Shown in pieces: positions 37,321 to 46,343 of a stretch of DNA of 64,000 nt (the first letter of the stretch is position 1; each line of letters starts with the position of its first letter). The notes beneath the pieces were generated by a model. That model made no database searches and was not told where the DNA came from. It was given only the letters and a program-made list of their open reading frames with translations. Position numbers and translations under genes: made by a program. The stretch is from contig VXSC01000047.1 in the NCBI GenBank assembly GCA_009838195.1, positions 267,848-331,847 of the forward strand. Reading direction: 5' to 3'. Origin of the DNA: Rhodothermaceae bacterium (GTDB lineage Bacteria > Bacteroidota > Rhodothermia > Rhodothermales > Bin80).

Positions 37321-38878
37321 ACCTCTGAAGCTACCTATACCTGATCAGGTGCGCCCCCGCCGTGCCCTTTTATCGGTGTTCGACAAAAAGGGACTGGTCC
37401 CGTTTGCCAAAGGGCTCCAGAATCATGGAATACTGCTCGTATCTTCCGGGGGCACCGCCACTCACCTGCGTAAAGCCGGTCTGGATGTCACGGACGTTGC
37501 AGACATTACAAAAGCTCCGTCGATGCTTGGGGGACGTGTCAAGACCCTCCACCCAGCAATCCACGGAGGAATCCTTGCCAGGCAGAATGCAGAGACTGAC
37601 ATGGAGGATCTGGCGAAGCACGGGATTGAGCCCTTCGACCTTGTCGTCGTCAACCTGTACCCCTTCACGGAAGCTATCCAACGTCCCTATGTGGACGATG
37701 CTATTGCCGCAGAGAACATTGATATCGGAGGACCGGCCATGATCCGGGCCGCAGCAAAGAACTTTGTCCATGTTACGGTCGTCACGTCTCCGGATGAGTA
37801 TCCGACCATCCTAGACTCTCTGGATGACACGGATGGACACCTTCGTCTTTTACTCCGGCGCCAGCTCGCACACTCTGCGTTCGCCAAAACAGCGGCATAT
37901 GACCGTGCGATTGCCGCCTACTTTGAGGGGGCGCTTGATGAAGCTCTGCCATGTCAACTGGACCTGCAGCTTTCCCGCACCAGTGTACTACGCTATGGGG
38001 AAAACCCGCACCAGGAAGCAGCTTTCTACGGCAATTCGGAAGAGTTCTTTACCAAGCTTCACGGAAAAAGCCTCTCATATAATAACCTGATTGACCTTGA
38101 TGCTGCACTCGCACTTATCCAAGAGTTTATGGATGAGGATCCAACGGTCGCAATCCTCAAGCATACCAACCCCTGTGGTGTATCCAGTGCAGACACACTC
38201 GTACAGGCCTGGGATCGGGCCTTTGCAACGGACCGGCAATCTCCATTTGGTGGCATCGTAGTCGTGAACCAAGCCTGTACTCTTGCACTCGCAAAAGCCA
38301 TTGATCCTGTCTTCCTGGAATTGGTGATTGCTCCGTCGTTTGATGATGATGCGCTGGCATGGCTCCAGAAGAAAAAAAATCGCAGACTGATTCAATTCAA
38401 GCCCACACCCAACAGTACGTACCAGCTCCGCCGCGCATTGGGCGGCATCCTGTGCCAGACCACAGACCCATTGGCCGGAAATGACCCGCGAACAACGGTT
38501 ACCGATCGTGCACCGACCGAATCTGAACTTCGGGATCTGATCTTTGCCTGGCGCGTGGCCAAGCATGTAAAGAGTAACGCCATCGTGTATGCGAAAGAAC
38601 GGCAGACACTGGGGATTGGAGCCGGGCAGATGAGTCGGATTGATGCCTCCGAGATTGCCGTGTCCAAAGGAGCGAAGTCCGAGTTGAGCTTTGAAGGATG
38701 TGTGGTCGCTTCGGATGCGTTCTTCCCCTTCCCGGACGGATTGCTTGCAGCAGCGGACAGCGGTGCAATCGCAGCCGTTCAGCCAGGTGGCTCCATACGG
38801 GATGACGAAGTGATCGCAGCCGCAAATGAGCGCAAAATGGCGATGGTATTTACCGGGAAAAGACACTTCAGACACTAA
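37310..38878 (+). CDS. purH: Bifunctional AICAR formyltransferase / IMP cyclohydrolase
   Basis: 522 residues from the ATG at 37310 (an in-frame ATG at 37286 exists but lies deeper in purN). The N-terminal MGS-like IMP cyclohydrolase domain (RRALLSVFDKKGL, VSSGGTATHLRKAG, GGRVKTLHPAIHGGILAR) is followed by the AICAR formyltransferase domain (RYGENPHQEAAFY, LSYNNLIDLDAAL, VAILKHTNPCGVS, FGGIVVVN, KSNAIVYAKERQTLGIGAGQMSRIDA). The C-terminal FTGKRHFRH is typical. It catalyses the last two steps of IMP synthesis and forms an operon with purN. Confidence 0.97.
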   Translation: MTIKPLKLPIPDQVRPRRALLSVFDKKGLVPFAKGLQNHGILLVSSGGTATHLRKAGLDVTDVADITKAPSMLGGRVKTLHPAIHGGILARQNAETDMEDLAKHGIEPFDLVVVNLYPFTEAIQRPYVDDAIAAENIDIGGPAMIRAAAKNFVHVTVVTSPDEYPTILDSLDDTDGHLRLLLRRQLAHSAFAKTAAYDRAIAAYFEGALDEALPCQLDLQLSRTSVLRYGENPHQEAAFYGNSEEFFTKLHGKSLSYNNLIDLDAALALIQEFMDEDPTVAILKHTNPCGVSSADTLVQAWDRAFATDRQSPFGGIVVVNQACTLALAKAIDPVFLELVIAPSFDDDALAWLQKKKNRRLIQFKPTPNSTYQLRRALGGILCQTTDPLAGNDPRTTVTDRAPTESELRDLIFAWRVAKHVKSNAIVYAKERQTLGIGAGQMSRIDASEIAVSKGAKSELSFEGCVVASDAFFPFPDGLLAAADSGAIAAVQPGGSIRDDEVIAAANERKMAMVFTGKRHFRH

Positions 38879-38927
38879 CCATAATAAACGTATCTTTCGA
38901 GGTACGCAATCCAACCAAGAACGGCCG

Positions 38928-39938
38928 ATGGGCTTCTATAATTTTTATACCGATGTGGCGGTCGACCTAGGCACAGCCAACACCCTGGTCTATGTGAAAG
39001 GACAGGGAATCGTCCTCAGTGAAGCCAGTATTGTTGCATATGACCGAAGCACCGAGAAAGTGCTTGCCATTGGGAACGATGCATTAACCATGCATGAAAA
39101 AACGCACAAGAATATTGAGACCGTGCGTCCCCTGAAGGACGGCGTCATTGCGGATTTTGAGATGGCTGAACAACTGATCCGCGGCCTGACCAGAAAAGTG
39201 CAGACCGGATGGATCAAAACCATTCGCCAGATGGTGATCTGCATCCCCAGCGGAATTACGGAGGTCGAAAAACGTGCCGTCCGAGATAGTGCTCAGCATG
39301 TCGGTGCACGAAAAGTTTACCTGATCTCAGAACCAATGGCTGCCGCTATCGGCATCGGACTGACGGTGCATGAGCCAATCGGAAATATGATCGTGGATAT
39401 CGGAGGGGGCACGACCGAAATTGCGGTGATCGCACTCGGTGGGATCGTGGTTGATCAATCCGTGCGCGTGGGAGGCAACGCCATTGATGCGGCGATCCTG
39501 TCCCACTTCAAACACTACCATAACCTGGTCATTGGGCAGCGGACTGCGGAGCGGATCAAGAAAGAAATTGGGAGCACCGTCGTGATGGAGCCGGAAATGG
39601 AATTGTACATCAAAGGACAGGATTCAAGCAGTGGCATGCCGAAGGTGCATTCCACGACCTCTCAGGAAGTACGCAACGCGATCTCACAAGTGATCGGCAA
39701 TATCGTTTCGGCGGTGGTCCAATGCCTGGAAAAAACACCCCCTGAACTGGGATCCGATATTCTTGAACGGGGAATTATGCTCACCGGAGGGGGAGCACTC
39801 CTGCATGGAATGGACCAGTATATCCGCAACCGTGTAGACATCCCTGTCTATGTTGCTGAAGATCCTCTCACTGCTGTGGTGCGCGGAACCGGCAAAATTC
39901 TGGAAGATGTATCCCCGTACACCGATGTTCTGTTGTAA
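38928..39938 (+). CDS. mreB: Rod shape-determining protein MreB
   Basis: 336 residues from the ATG at 38928; upstream in-frame ATGs would add a non-family extension overlapping purH. Actin-fold motifs: VAVDLGTANTLVYVKG (phosphate 1), MIVDIGGGTTEIAVIALGG (phosphate 2), EPMAAAIGIGL and LTGGGALLHGMDQYI (adenosine). It polymerises under the inner membrane and directs lateral wall synthesis, so the cell is probably rod-shaped. mreC follows at 76 bp. Confidence 0.97.
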   Translation: MGFYNFYTDVAVDLGTANTLVYVKGQGIVLSEASIVAYDRSTEKVLAIGNDALTMHEKTHKNIETVRPLKDGVIADFEMAEQLIRGLTRKVQTGWIKTIRQMVICIPSGITEVEKRAVRDSAQHVGARKVYLISEPMAAAIGIGLTVHEPIGNMIVDIGGGTTEIAVIALGGIVVDQSVRVGGNAIDAAILSHFKHYHNLVIGQRTAERIKKEIGSTVVMEPEMELYIKGQDSSSGMPKVHSTTSQEVRNAISQVIGNIVSAVVQCLEKTPPELGSDILERGIMLTGGGALLHGMDQYIRNRVDIPVYVAEDPLTAVVRGTGKILEDVSPYTDVLL

Positions 39939-40013
39939 TATTTGCTCCATAGCCGACCAAGGCTTCGCGTTGCGGCCTGACCACGCTATATGACCTCTTA
40001 ATCATGCGACGGG

Positions 40014-40829
40014 ATGATTGACCTTCTGCTCCGCCTACGTACATTCATCCTTCTATTCGTTCTGCTTGCTATTTCCTCCTTCGTCATGGCGAACGCGAAT
40101 CGCCCACTCATGAGAGGTATTCGTGCACAGACCTTGAAAATTGTCGGAGCCGTTGAGTATCGGATCAGTTGGGCTGCGGAAATCCCACGCTCTCTACGTG
40201 AAAATCAGCAACTGCGAGATTCCAATCTACGTTTGACGAACGAACTCAATCGCTTACGGATTGCCGGGCGCGAGAATGAAGACCTGCGGGAGGCACTGGG
40301 ATGGAAGCGCAACAGCGAATTTGAGATGCTTGCCGCTCGCATCATTGCACGTGAGCCCTACGGAGTCACCAATTTCTTTACCCTGGATGTAGGACATGCA
40401 CAGGGAGTAGACATGGGTATGGCTGTGATCAGCCATATGGGAATACTGGGACGGATTGTTCAGGTCAGCCGGGACTACAGTGAGGTCATGCCCTACCTGC
40501 ATTCACAGTTTAATGTCCCCGTCATGATTGACACCCTCGGTGCCGTTGGCATCGTTTCGGGTCAGACCAGTACCCCGGACTCGTTGATCCTCAGTAATAT
40601 TGTGAAGACACAAAATGTCCAGATCGGCCAGCGCGTGGTCACACATGACGCCAGTGAGGTCTTCCCACCAAATATTCCTGTCGGCACAATTACCGCCTAT
40701 CGGGCGCAGCAGGGAAGTAATTTCTGGGAGATTCGCATTCAACCTGCCGCCCCCCTGCATACCTCCCACTTCGCATTTGTTGTCCTTCGTCACTCAGGCC
40801 AACTCCAAACCGAAACCACGGCCGAATAA
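40014..40829 (+). CDS. mreC: Rod shape-determining protein MreC
   Basis: 271 residues. An N-terminal transmembrane helix (about 8-27), a coiled coil (about 50-90: ENQQLRDSNLRLTNELNRLR) and the MreC beta domain (AARIIAREPYGVTNFFTLDVGHAQGVDMGMAVISHMGILGRIVQVSRDYSEVMP ... VPVMIDTLGAVGIVSG). The periplasmic part links MreB with wall enzymes. The next gene starts 3 bp later and is a PBP4-type enzyme, not mreD. Confidence 0.95.
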   Translation: MIDLLLRLRTFILLFVLLAISSFVMANANRPLMRGIRAQTLKIVGAVEYRISWAAEIPRSLRENQQLRDSNLRLTNELNRLRIAGRENEDLREALGWKRNSEFEMLAARIIAREPYGVTNFFTLDVGHAQGVDMGMAVISHMGILGRIVQVSRDYSEVMPYLHSQFNVPVMIDTLGAVGIVSGQTSTPDSLILSNIVKTQNVQIGQRVVTHDASEVFPPNIPVGTITAYRAQQGSNFWEIRIQPAAPLHTSHFAFVVLRHSGQLQTETTAE

Positions 40830-40832
40830 TCT

Positions 40833-42305
40833 ATGAAGTGTATGCGCCCTTTGATCTATTTGATTGCGTTGCTGCTCCCCAGTAGTTTCTGCAAAGCACA
40901 AAGTGTACTGGACTCGGTTCTTGATACCCGCCCACACGCATGGTGGGGAAGCATGGTGGTGGAGGTGGCTTCAGGAGACACTCTTTTCACCCGCAATGCA
41001 GCTCGCAGCTTTGTGCCTGCTTCGGTTACCAAGCTGTTCACAACTGCTGCAGTACTGGATCAGCTGGGACCTGACTACCGCTATGTAACCAGACTCTACG
41101 CAGAGGGAACGCAAACTGGAAGTGTTCTGGAGGGAAACCTGCTCGTGCGGGGAGCGGGAGATCCTTCCACAGGGGCTGCCGGAGACGACTGGATGAATCT
41201 TTTTCACGCATTCGCCGACTCCCTGCTGGCTCTAGGGATCCAGGAAGTGCGTGGAAACCTCATCGGGGACGACAATGTGTTCGATGATGTGCCACTGGGC
41301 GCAGATTGGAGTTGGGAGGACCTGGTTTATGGGTATGCTGCACAAATCAGCGGATTGACGTTTTACGACGCGGTTGTGGACCTACATGCCTATCCTACGA
41401 AGCCGGGGGCCAGGGGAGAACTATCCATTACCCCTGATTCGGGAAGCTTTCTGGTGATCGACAACCAGACACTCACCCTCCCACGGGGACAAGAACTTGT
41501 CGAAGGGCATACCCGTATCCCCGAATCAAACCAGATTGTTGTATCGAGCCAAGTGCCGGTTGGACGCTCAGACCCCGAGGCAGTCACTGTCCATAATCCG
41601 ACTCTTTATTTTGTGCATGGGCTCCGCACGATCCTCGCATCCCGAAATATTCATGTTCATGGACAACTCCTTGATGTGGATGATCTGTCTCTGGATCCTG
41701 ACTACTCGACGGCCCGCGTGATTGCGAGCCATACGTCGACTCCGTTATCTGAGTTGGTGGCGACCGTGAATAAAGAGAGTCACAACCTGTATGCCGAGCA
41801 CTTGCTGAAAACCCTGGGGCGCGAACGCCCGGAACCCGGCGATTTTGAACCAGGCTCGGCAGCTATGGGTCTTGAAGCCAGTATGCGAACCTATGAGAAC
41901 GCACAGATCGAGACGGACCGATTGCAGTTGGTGGACGGCTCTGGGCTCTCCCGCAAGAATCTCATCACTCCGGCGATGACCATCGCACTGCTTCGCTACA
42001 TGGCCCTGCATCCCAACCCTGGAGTTCGCGACGCGTTTCTGTCTTCCCTGGCTGTCGGTGGGCAGGACGGCACCCTCGAGTACCGGTTTATCCGAAATTC
42101 CCCTGGCTATGGGCGCGTACGTGCGAAGACAGGAACGCTCGGCAATGTGAACTCCCTTGCAGGATACATCACACAAAACGATGGCCCCCTGTTGGCGTTT
42201 GTAATTTTTGCAAATCATTTTCAAGGACGTCATGCACCGATCCGCGAAATTCAAGAATCATTCATCAATGAATTGATTGATCTCCCCTTGGAAGGGAACA
42301 ACTAA
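40833..42305 (+). CDS. dacB: D-alanyl-D-alanine carboxypeptidase/endopeptidase (PBP4, peptidase S13)
   Basis: 490 residues with a signal peptide (about 1-22). Penicillin-binding motifs: ASVTK (Ser64, Lys67), the SxN-equivalent in DGSGLSRKN, and KTG in RAKTGTLGNVNSLAGY. Between the first two motifs is the large insert typical of class C low-molecular-weight PBPs. It trims or cleaves peptidoglycan cross-links in the periplasm. Its position immediately after mreC suggests co-expression with the shape machinery. A candidate terminator follows. Confidence 0.93.
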   Translation: MKCMRPLIYLIALLLPSSFCKAQSVLDSVLDTRPHAWWGSMVVEVASGDTLFTRNAARSFVPASVTKLFTTAAVLDQLGPDYRYVTRLYAEGTQTGSVLEGNLLVRGAGDPSTGAAGDDWMNLFHAFADSLLALGIQEVRGNLIGDDNVFDDVPLGADWSWEDLVYGYAAQISGLTFYDAVVDLHAYPTKPGARGELSITPDSGSFLVIDNQTLTLPRGQELVEGHTRIPESNQIVVSSQVPVGRSDPEAVTVHNPTLYFVHGLRTILASRNIHVHGQLLDVDDLSLDPDYSTARVIASHTSTPLSELVATVNKESHNLYAEHLLKTLGRERPEPGDFEPGSAAMGLEASMRTYENAQIETDRLQLVDGSGLSRKNLITPAMTIALLRYMALHPNPGVRDAFLSSLAVGGQDGTLEYRFIRNSPGYGRVRAKTGTLGNVNSLAGYITQNDGPLLAFVIFANHFQGRHAPIREIQESFINELIDLPLEGNN

Positions 42306-42324
42306 GCGTATTGTCTATACCACA

Positions 42325-42356
42325 CAGGCACCGGGGGCCTGATACTGAATTTTTTA
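42325..42356 (+). terminator. Candidate terminator after dacB
   Basis: A GC-rich 5-bp stem (CAGGC / GCCTG, 42325-42341) with a G-rich 7-base loop is followed, after nine bases, by a run of T (TTTTTTATT). The T-run is further from the stem than usual, so this is a weak intrinsic terminator candidate separating the mreBC-dacB group from hslV. Confidence 0.4.
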
Positions 42357-42480
42357 TTGAACCCCGACCATATTAATTAAAATCATGAAGAGCCTGACGC
42401 ATAGGATTTAGGTGTCAGTAAAGTTACAGCGTGCGCCCTGCACGTCCCTCAGTTACATACTTATTATCTAGAATTCACGA

Positions 42481-43044
42481 ATGCAGGAGCATCCACTGCA
42501 CAGCACGACCGTGATCGGTGTTCGACGCCATAAAAAGGTCGCAATCGGATCCGATGGGCAGGCAACCCTAGGCAATACGGTGATGAAACACAAGGCCCAG
42601 AAAGTTCGCCGACTTTATGATGGGGAGGTTCTTGCCGGGTTTGCTGGATCTACTGCCGACGCATTTACTTTATTTGAACGCTTCGAGGACAAACTCAAGC
42701 AATACGGGGGAAACCTTACGCGTGCTTCTGTGGAACTCGCCAAAGACTGGCGCACCGACCGATATTTACGCCGGCTAGAGGCCTTGCTGGTGGTTGGGAC
42801 AATTGACCGACTGCTCTTGATTAGTGGTAGCGGAGATGTCATTGAGCCCGATGATGACATTGCGGCAATTGGTAGCGGGGGAGCCTTCGCGCTTGCCGCC
42901 GCACGTGCCATGATCCAGCACGCTCCACAGTTGACTGCAAAAGAAATTGTGACTGATTCCCTCCGCGTTGCCGCAGATATTTGCGTGTATACCAATCACT
43001 CCCTGACCGTACTTGAGATAGGTGACGATTCCGGCAACAAATAG
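42481..43044 (+). CDS. hslV: ATP-dependent protease peptidase subunit HslV
   Basis: 187 residues. The proteasome-type core is unmistakable: [76 protein letters not shown] and [14 protein letters not shown]. The mature enzyme should begin at the threonine pair (Thr9-Thr10), after an eight-residue propeptide that is removed on assembly. HslV forms a double hexamer that degrades proteins unfolded by HslU. Unusually, hslU is not next; an NYN-domain gene lies between, starting 12 bp downstream. Confidence 0.96.
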   Translation: MQEHPLHSTTVIGVRRHKKVAIGSDGQATLGNTVMKHKAQKVRRLYDGEVLAGFAGSTADAFTLFERFEDKLKQYGGNLTRASVELAKDWRTDRYLRRLEALLVVGTIDRLLLISGSGDVIEPDDDIAAIGSGGAFALAAARAMIQHAPQLTAKEIVTDSLRVAADICVYTNHSLTVLEIGDDSGNK

Positions 43045-43056
43045 ATTCGAATACAC

Positions 43057-44010
43057 ATGACCATGCCAAACCGAATTTCGCCCGACACAGCTTCAACTCA
43101 ACGCGCCTGCATGTTTGTGGACTACGATAATCTTTTCGATTACATTGACCGAAATGCGACCGAACGCACAAGGCCCAAATATGTGATCAATGCATTGCTG
43201 AATTCCGCCTTGCACCATGTAAAGCAGGAACTGAAGTTCAATTTAGATGCTCCGGTTGCCTATGCTGACTTCGCCTCAATCGGATCCGCAGATCCAGAAA
43301 TTCAGCAAAGCCTCTATCTGGCCGGTTTGGAACCCAGGTTTGTTCCCGCGTCTCTGCAGTCCAATGCCTCTGAGATCCAGATCTGCGTTGACGTACTCGA
43401 AATGCTGCAAGACCGGGAAGATGTACGAGCCATCTTCCTGATTACTGGTAACCGCCTCTATCTTCCTTTACTCAATTTTTGCCAACGAAAAAACGTACGT
43501 GGCTTTGCCATCACATTCCAGCCTCCTGGCATCAACTATTCAGGAGAGTATTCGGATCTCTTCATTCATGCCGATAAATTCCTGAATGAAACCCTTCACG
43601 CATACCCGACCGAGGAAGAAAGCACCGAGGCTTCAACTCCTGTCCGCCCATCTGGACTGACGACGGCCCCCGAAAAGGTTGTCGAAATCACAGATGAAAC
43701 GGCGCTCATCGCGCTGGAAATTATTGAACATTTCTTTGGGCAATACGAGGAGATCTATCTCACGCCCCTATTGCGGAAACTCTCCGACATGTTTGGAGAC
43801 CATGACGACCCGAAGGTGATTGTCGGCAAACTGAATGACGCGGGGGCGGTCTGGCTGGAAAAACGCAAGGGATTCCCCTTTAACTATACGGTGCTGCTGA
43901 TCAATTACCACCACCCCAACGTTATAGCGATCCATGAGGCGATGGTGCGCGAGGACGAGGAGAGCTATGAGCAAGTTGAAAGTAATCCTAGTGACGCATA
44001 CGACGATTAA
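43057..44010 (+). CDS. NYN-domain (PIN-like) putative RNase between hslV and hslU
   Basis: 317 residues. Residues about 16-185 form an NYN (LabA/DUF88-type) domain: FVDYDN (Asp22, Asp24), a central SEIQICVDVLEML (Glu106, Asp112) and FLITGNRLYLPLL, where the acidic residue usually found after TG is Asn132. A low-complexity Ser/Thr/Glu/Pro linker (about 187-212) leads to a C-terminal winged-helix-like domain (about 213-290: ALEIIEHFFGQYEEIYLTPLLRKLSDMF). NYN proteins are metal-dependent RNases or RNA-binding relatives. The Asp-to-Asn change could lower activity. Placement inside hslVU suggests a link between RNA turnover and proteolysis; this is inference. Confidence 0.8.
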   Translation: MTMPNRISPDTASTQRACMFVDYDNLFDYIDRNATERTRPKYVINALLNSALHHVKQELKFNLDAPVAYADFASIGSADPEIQQSLYLAGLEPRFVPASLQSNASEIQICVDVLEMLQDREDVRAIFLITGNRLYLPLLNFCQRKNVRGFAITFQPPGINYSGEYSDLFIHADKFLNETLHAYPTEEESTEASTPVRPSGLTTAPEKVVEITDETALIALEIIEHFFGQYEEIYLTPLLRKLSDMFGDHDDPKVIVGKLNDAGAVWLEKRKGFPFNYTVLLINYHHPNVIAIHEAMVREDEESYEQVESNPSDAYDD

Positions 44011-44054
44011 GCTGCAAACCGCGGCAAAGGCGTCCATGATCCAAGACTAATCTG

Positions 44055-45425
44055 ATGGCAATGAACGAGCAGCTGACCCCACGTGCTATCGTGGCAGAGC
44101 TGGATAACTACATTATTGGGCAAGACGAGGCCAAACGCACGGTCGCGATTGCACTGCGCAACCGCTGGCGCCGTCAACAGGTGCCCGGTGATCTCCAGGA
44201 TGAAATCTTACCCAGTAACATCATCCTGATGGGCCCCACCGGCGTGGGAAAGACAGAGATTGCCCGGAGACTGGCAAAGCTGGTTGACGCCCCTTTCGTC
44301 AAAGTTGAAGCTACAAAATTCACGGAGGTCGGGTACGTGGGCCGCGATGTGGAAAGCATGATCCGTGACCTTACCGACCGTGCGATCCGCCTAGTGCGAC
44401 AGGAGCATGAAGCCCATGTACAGGAGCGTGCACGCGAGCTCGCACGCGAGCGTATTCTTGACGTGATCCTCCCTCCCCCACCCGTCACCGGACTCGATCT
44501 GGAGAATGGCCATTCAGAAAACGCTGCCCCGGAAGAGTCTCCAACACGGACGAAATTCCGAGAACGACTCAGGGATGGACGCTTTGCAAGCCGTGAGATC
44601 GAGATCGAAGTCCAAAAGGAGCAGTCCTCTTCAATGCTGCAGGTGTTTGGCCCAATGGGAATGGAAGAAATGGGCATGAACCTTCAAGACATGTTGGGAA
44701 ATATTGGAGGCAAACGACGCAAGAAACGCCGGGTCACGGTGTCAGAAGCCGAAGAACTCCTGTCCAAAGAAGAGGCATCGAAACTCATTGATATGGATGT
44801 TGTGACGCAGGAGGCACTCAAGCGCGTTGAAGATTCAGGCATTGTCTTCATTGACGAGATTGACAAGGTCGCAAGCCGGGCCAGTAAGAACGGAGGAGGA
44901 CCCGATGTATCACGTGAGGGAGTGCAGCGGGATCTGCTGCCACTGGTCGAAGGGGCAACAGTTACCACAAAGCATGGGATGGTCCGGACAGACCACATCC
45001 TGTTCATTGCCAGCGGAGCCTTCCATGTGGCCAAGCCCAGCGACCTCATCCCCGAAATGCAGGGACGCTTCCCCATCCGGGTAGAGATGCACCGGCTGAG
45101 TGAGGAAGATTTCTATCTGATTCTTACACAGCCCCGCAATGCTCTGCTCAAACAGTATCGTGCACTTTTGGAAGCGGAAAAGATTATCCTCGACTTTACG
45201 GACGATGCAGTTCGACTCATCGCCCGCACTGCCGCCAAGGTCAATGACGAAGTAGAGAATATTGGTGCCCGAAGACTCCATACAATCATGACTACACTGC
45301 TGGAAGATCTGCTCTTTGAGTCTGACGGCAGCTCTGCACAGGAGATTTCCATGGATGCCGATCAGGTGGAGGAACGTCTTGGTGCCATTGTGAGGAACCG
45401 CGACCTCAGCCAGTATATCCTATAG
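44055..45425 (+). CDS. hslU: ATP-dependent protease ATPase subunit HslU
   Basis: 456 residues. Walker A GPTGVGKT (60-67), the EVGYVGRDVESMIRDL pore region, an intermediate domain (about 115-240, with a GMEEMGMNLQDMLGN stretch), Walker B IVFIDEIDKVA, and a C-terminal AAA small domain with NIGARRLHTIMTTLLEDLLF. The C-terminal tail (RDLSQYIL) is the peptide that docks into HslV. It unfolds substrates and feeds them to HslV. The GTG-started FemAB-like gene begins 10 bp later. Confidence 0.97.
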   Translation: MAMNEQLTPRAIVAELDNYIIGQDEAKRTVAIALRNRWRRQQVPGDLQDEILPSNIILMGPTGVGKTEIARRLAKLVDAPFVKVEATKFTEVGYVGRDVESMIRDLTDRAIRLVRQEHEAHVQERARELARERILDVILPPPPVTGLDLENGHSENAAPEESPTRTKFRERLRDGRFASREIEIEVQKEQSSSMLQVFGPMGMEEMGMNLQDMLGNIGGKRRKKRRVTVSEAEELLSKEEASKLIDMDVVTQEALKRVEDSGIVFIDEIDKVASRASKNGGGPDVSREGVQRDLLPLVEGATVTTKHGMVRTDHILFIASGAFHVAKPSDLIPEMQGRFPIRVEMHRLSEEDFYLILTQPRNALLKQYRALLEAEKIILDFTDDAVRLIARTAAKVNDEVENIGARRLHTIMTTLLEDLLFESDGSSAQEISMDADQVEERLGAIVRNRDLSQYIL

Positions 45426-45435
45426 CCGTACGCTG

Positions 45436-46341
45436 GTGGCCACCTCTATCTACAACCTGAACGACCCCGGTGCGTGTGCCCGCTATCAAGAACTGTGGGA
45501 GCGCACACGAGGGATCTTTGCATCCCTGCACTATGCGGAAGCAGCTGGCAATGTGTTCGGGCTGAAGCCACAGATTTGTTTTCACGAAGAAGACGCGGCA
45601 TTGCTGGTACATTTAAAAGGGGCCGGGGCACTTCGTCGCATTGTCGTTCCTCCGTGCACACAATACTCTGCGCTGCTTTTGCCCACTCCACCGCGTGCGC
45701 ACTTGGTTCACCGGCAGCAGAGCCCTCTGGACCAGCTTCTCAGCTGTGCCGAACAAATCAGCCGCAAAGCAGACCTGCTGGTTCCCTTGTCGGACCCCCG
45801 TACTGCGCAGTGGCGCGGCTGGCAAGTACGACCGCTCTTCACCTACCTTATTGACCTGCCCGCAAATACAGAAAACTGGTCCAGTGGGGCGCGCAGGACC
45901 TGGAAATCCAAGGTATCCGAGTACGACATTCAGGAAGATCCCACTGGCGCACAGCAAGTGATTGATCTTTGTGCAAAAAGCTATAAAAGACATGGCCGAT
46001 CCCTACCTGCCCAGCCAGCAGCACTGGGAGCCTTGACAAAAGCGATGGGAGAATGGGCGCGGGTTTTTGTCGCACTGCGGGAAAATACCCCCGAGGCTGG
46101 TCTCATCCTCCTGCATGATGGACATACGGCGCATTACTGGGTCGCCGGTAGTATCCCCGGGCCCGCAATGACGGTATTGATTGGCGAATTGCTTCCGATT
46201 CTATCCCAATCCGGGATCAGCCAATTTGACTTTGTCGGAGCAAACACGCCTTCTATCGCCGAGTTCAAGCGCTCCTTCAATCCTGTGCTGACACAATACT
46301 ACCATCTGCGGCGACGGCCGCGGATTCATATTGGACGTTAA
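45436..46341 (+). CDS. FemAB/GNAT-like acyltransferase-type protein
   Basis: 301 residues, starting with GTG; no better in-frame ATG is near the conserved N-terminus. The layout resembles FemAB-type/BioF2-like GNAT proteins: N-terminal SIYNLNDPGACARYQELWERTRGIFASLHYAEA, central RRTWKSKVSEYDIQED, and a C-terminal half with LILLHDGHTAHYWVAGS and FDFVGANTPSIAEFKRSFNPVLTQYYHL, the last being the strongest family signature. Such proteins add aminoacyl or acyl groups to peptidoglycan or exopolysaccharide precursors in the cytoplasm. The next two genes (membrane protein, flippase) support a surface-glycan role. Confidence 0.75.
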   Translation: MATSIYNLNDPGACARYQELWERTRGIFASLHYAEAAGNVFGLKPQICFHEEDAALLVHLKGAGALRRIVVPPCTQYSALLLPTPPRAHLVHRQQSPLDQLLSCAEQISRKADLLVPLSDPRTAQWRGWQVRPLFTYLIDLPANTENWSSGARRTWKSKVSEYDIQEDPTGAQQVIDLCAKSYKRHGRSLPAQPAALGALTKAMGEWARVFVALRENTPEAGLILLHDGHTAHYWVAGSIPGPAMTVLIGELLPILSQSGISQFDFVGANTPSIAEFKRSFNPVLTQYYHLRRRPRIHIGR

Positions 46342-46343
46342 TC

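Noticed and set aside
42340..42480. Sigma-70-like promoter before hslV (TTGAAC at 42357 and TAAAAT at 42378)
   Set aside because: The spacer is only 15 bp and Bacteroidota-type promoters differ; too weak to list as a feature.
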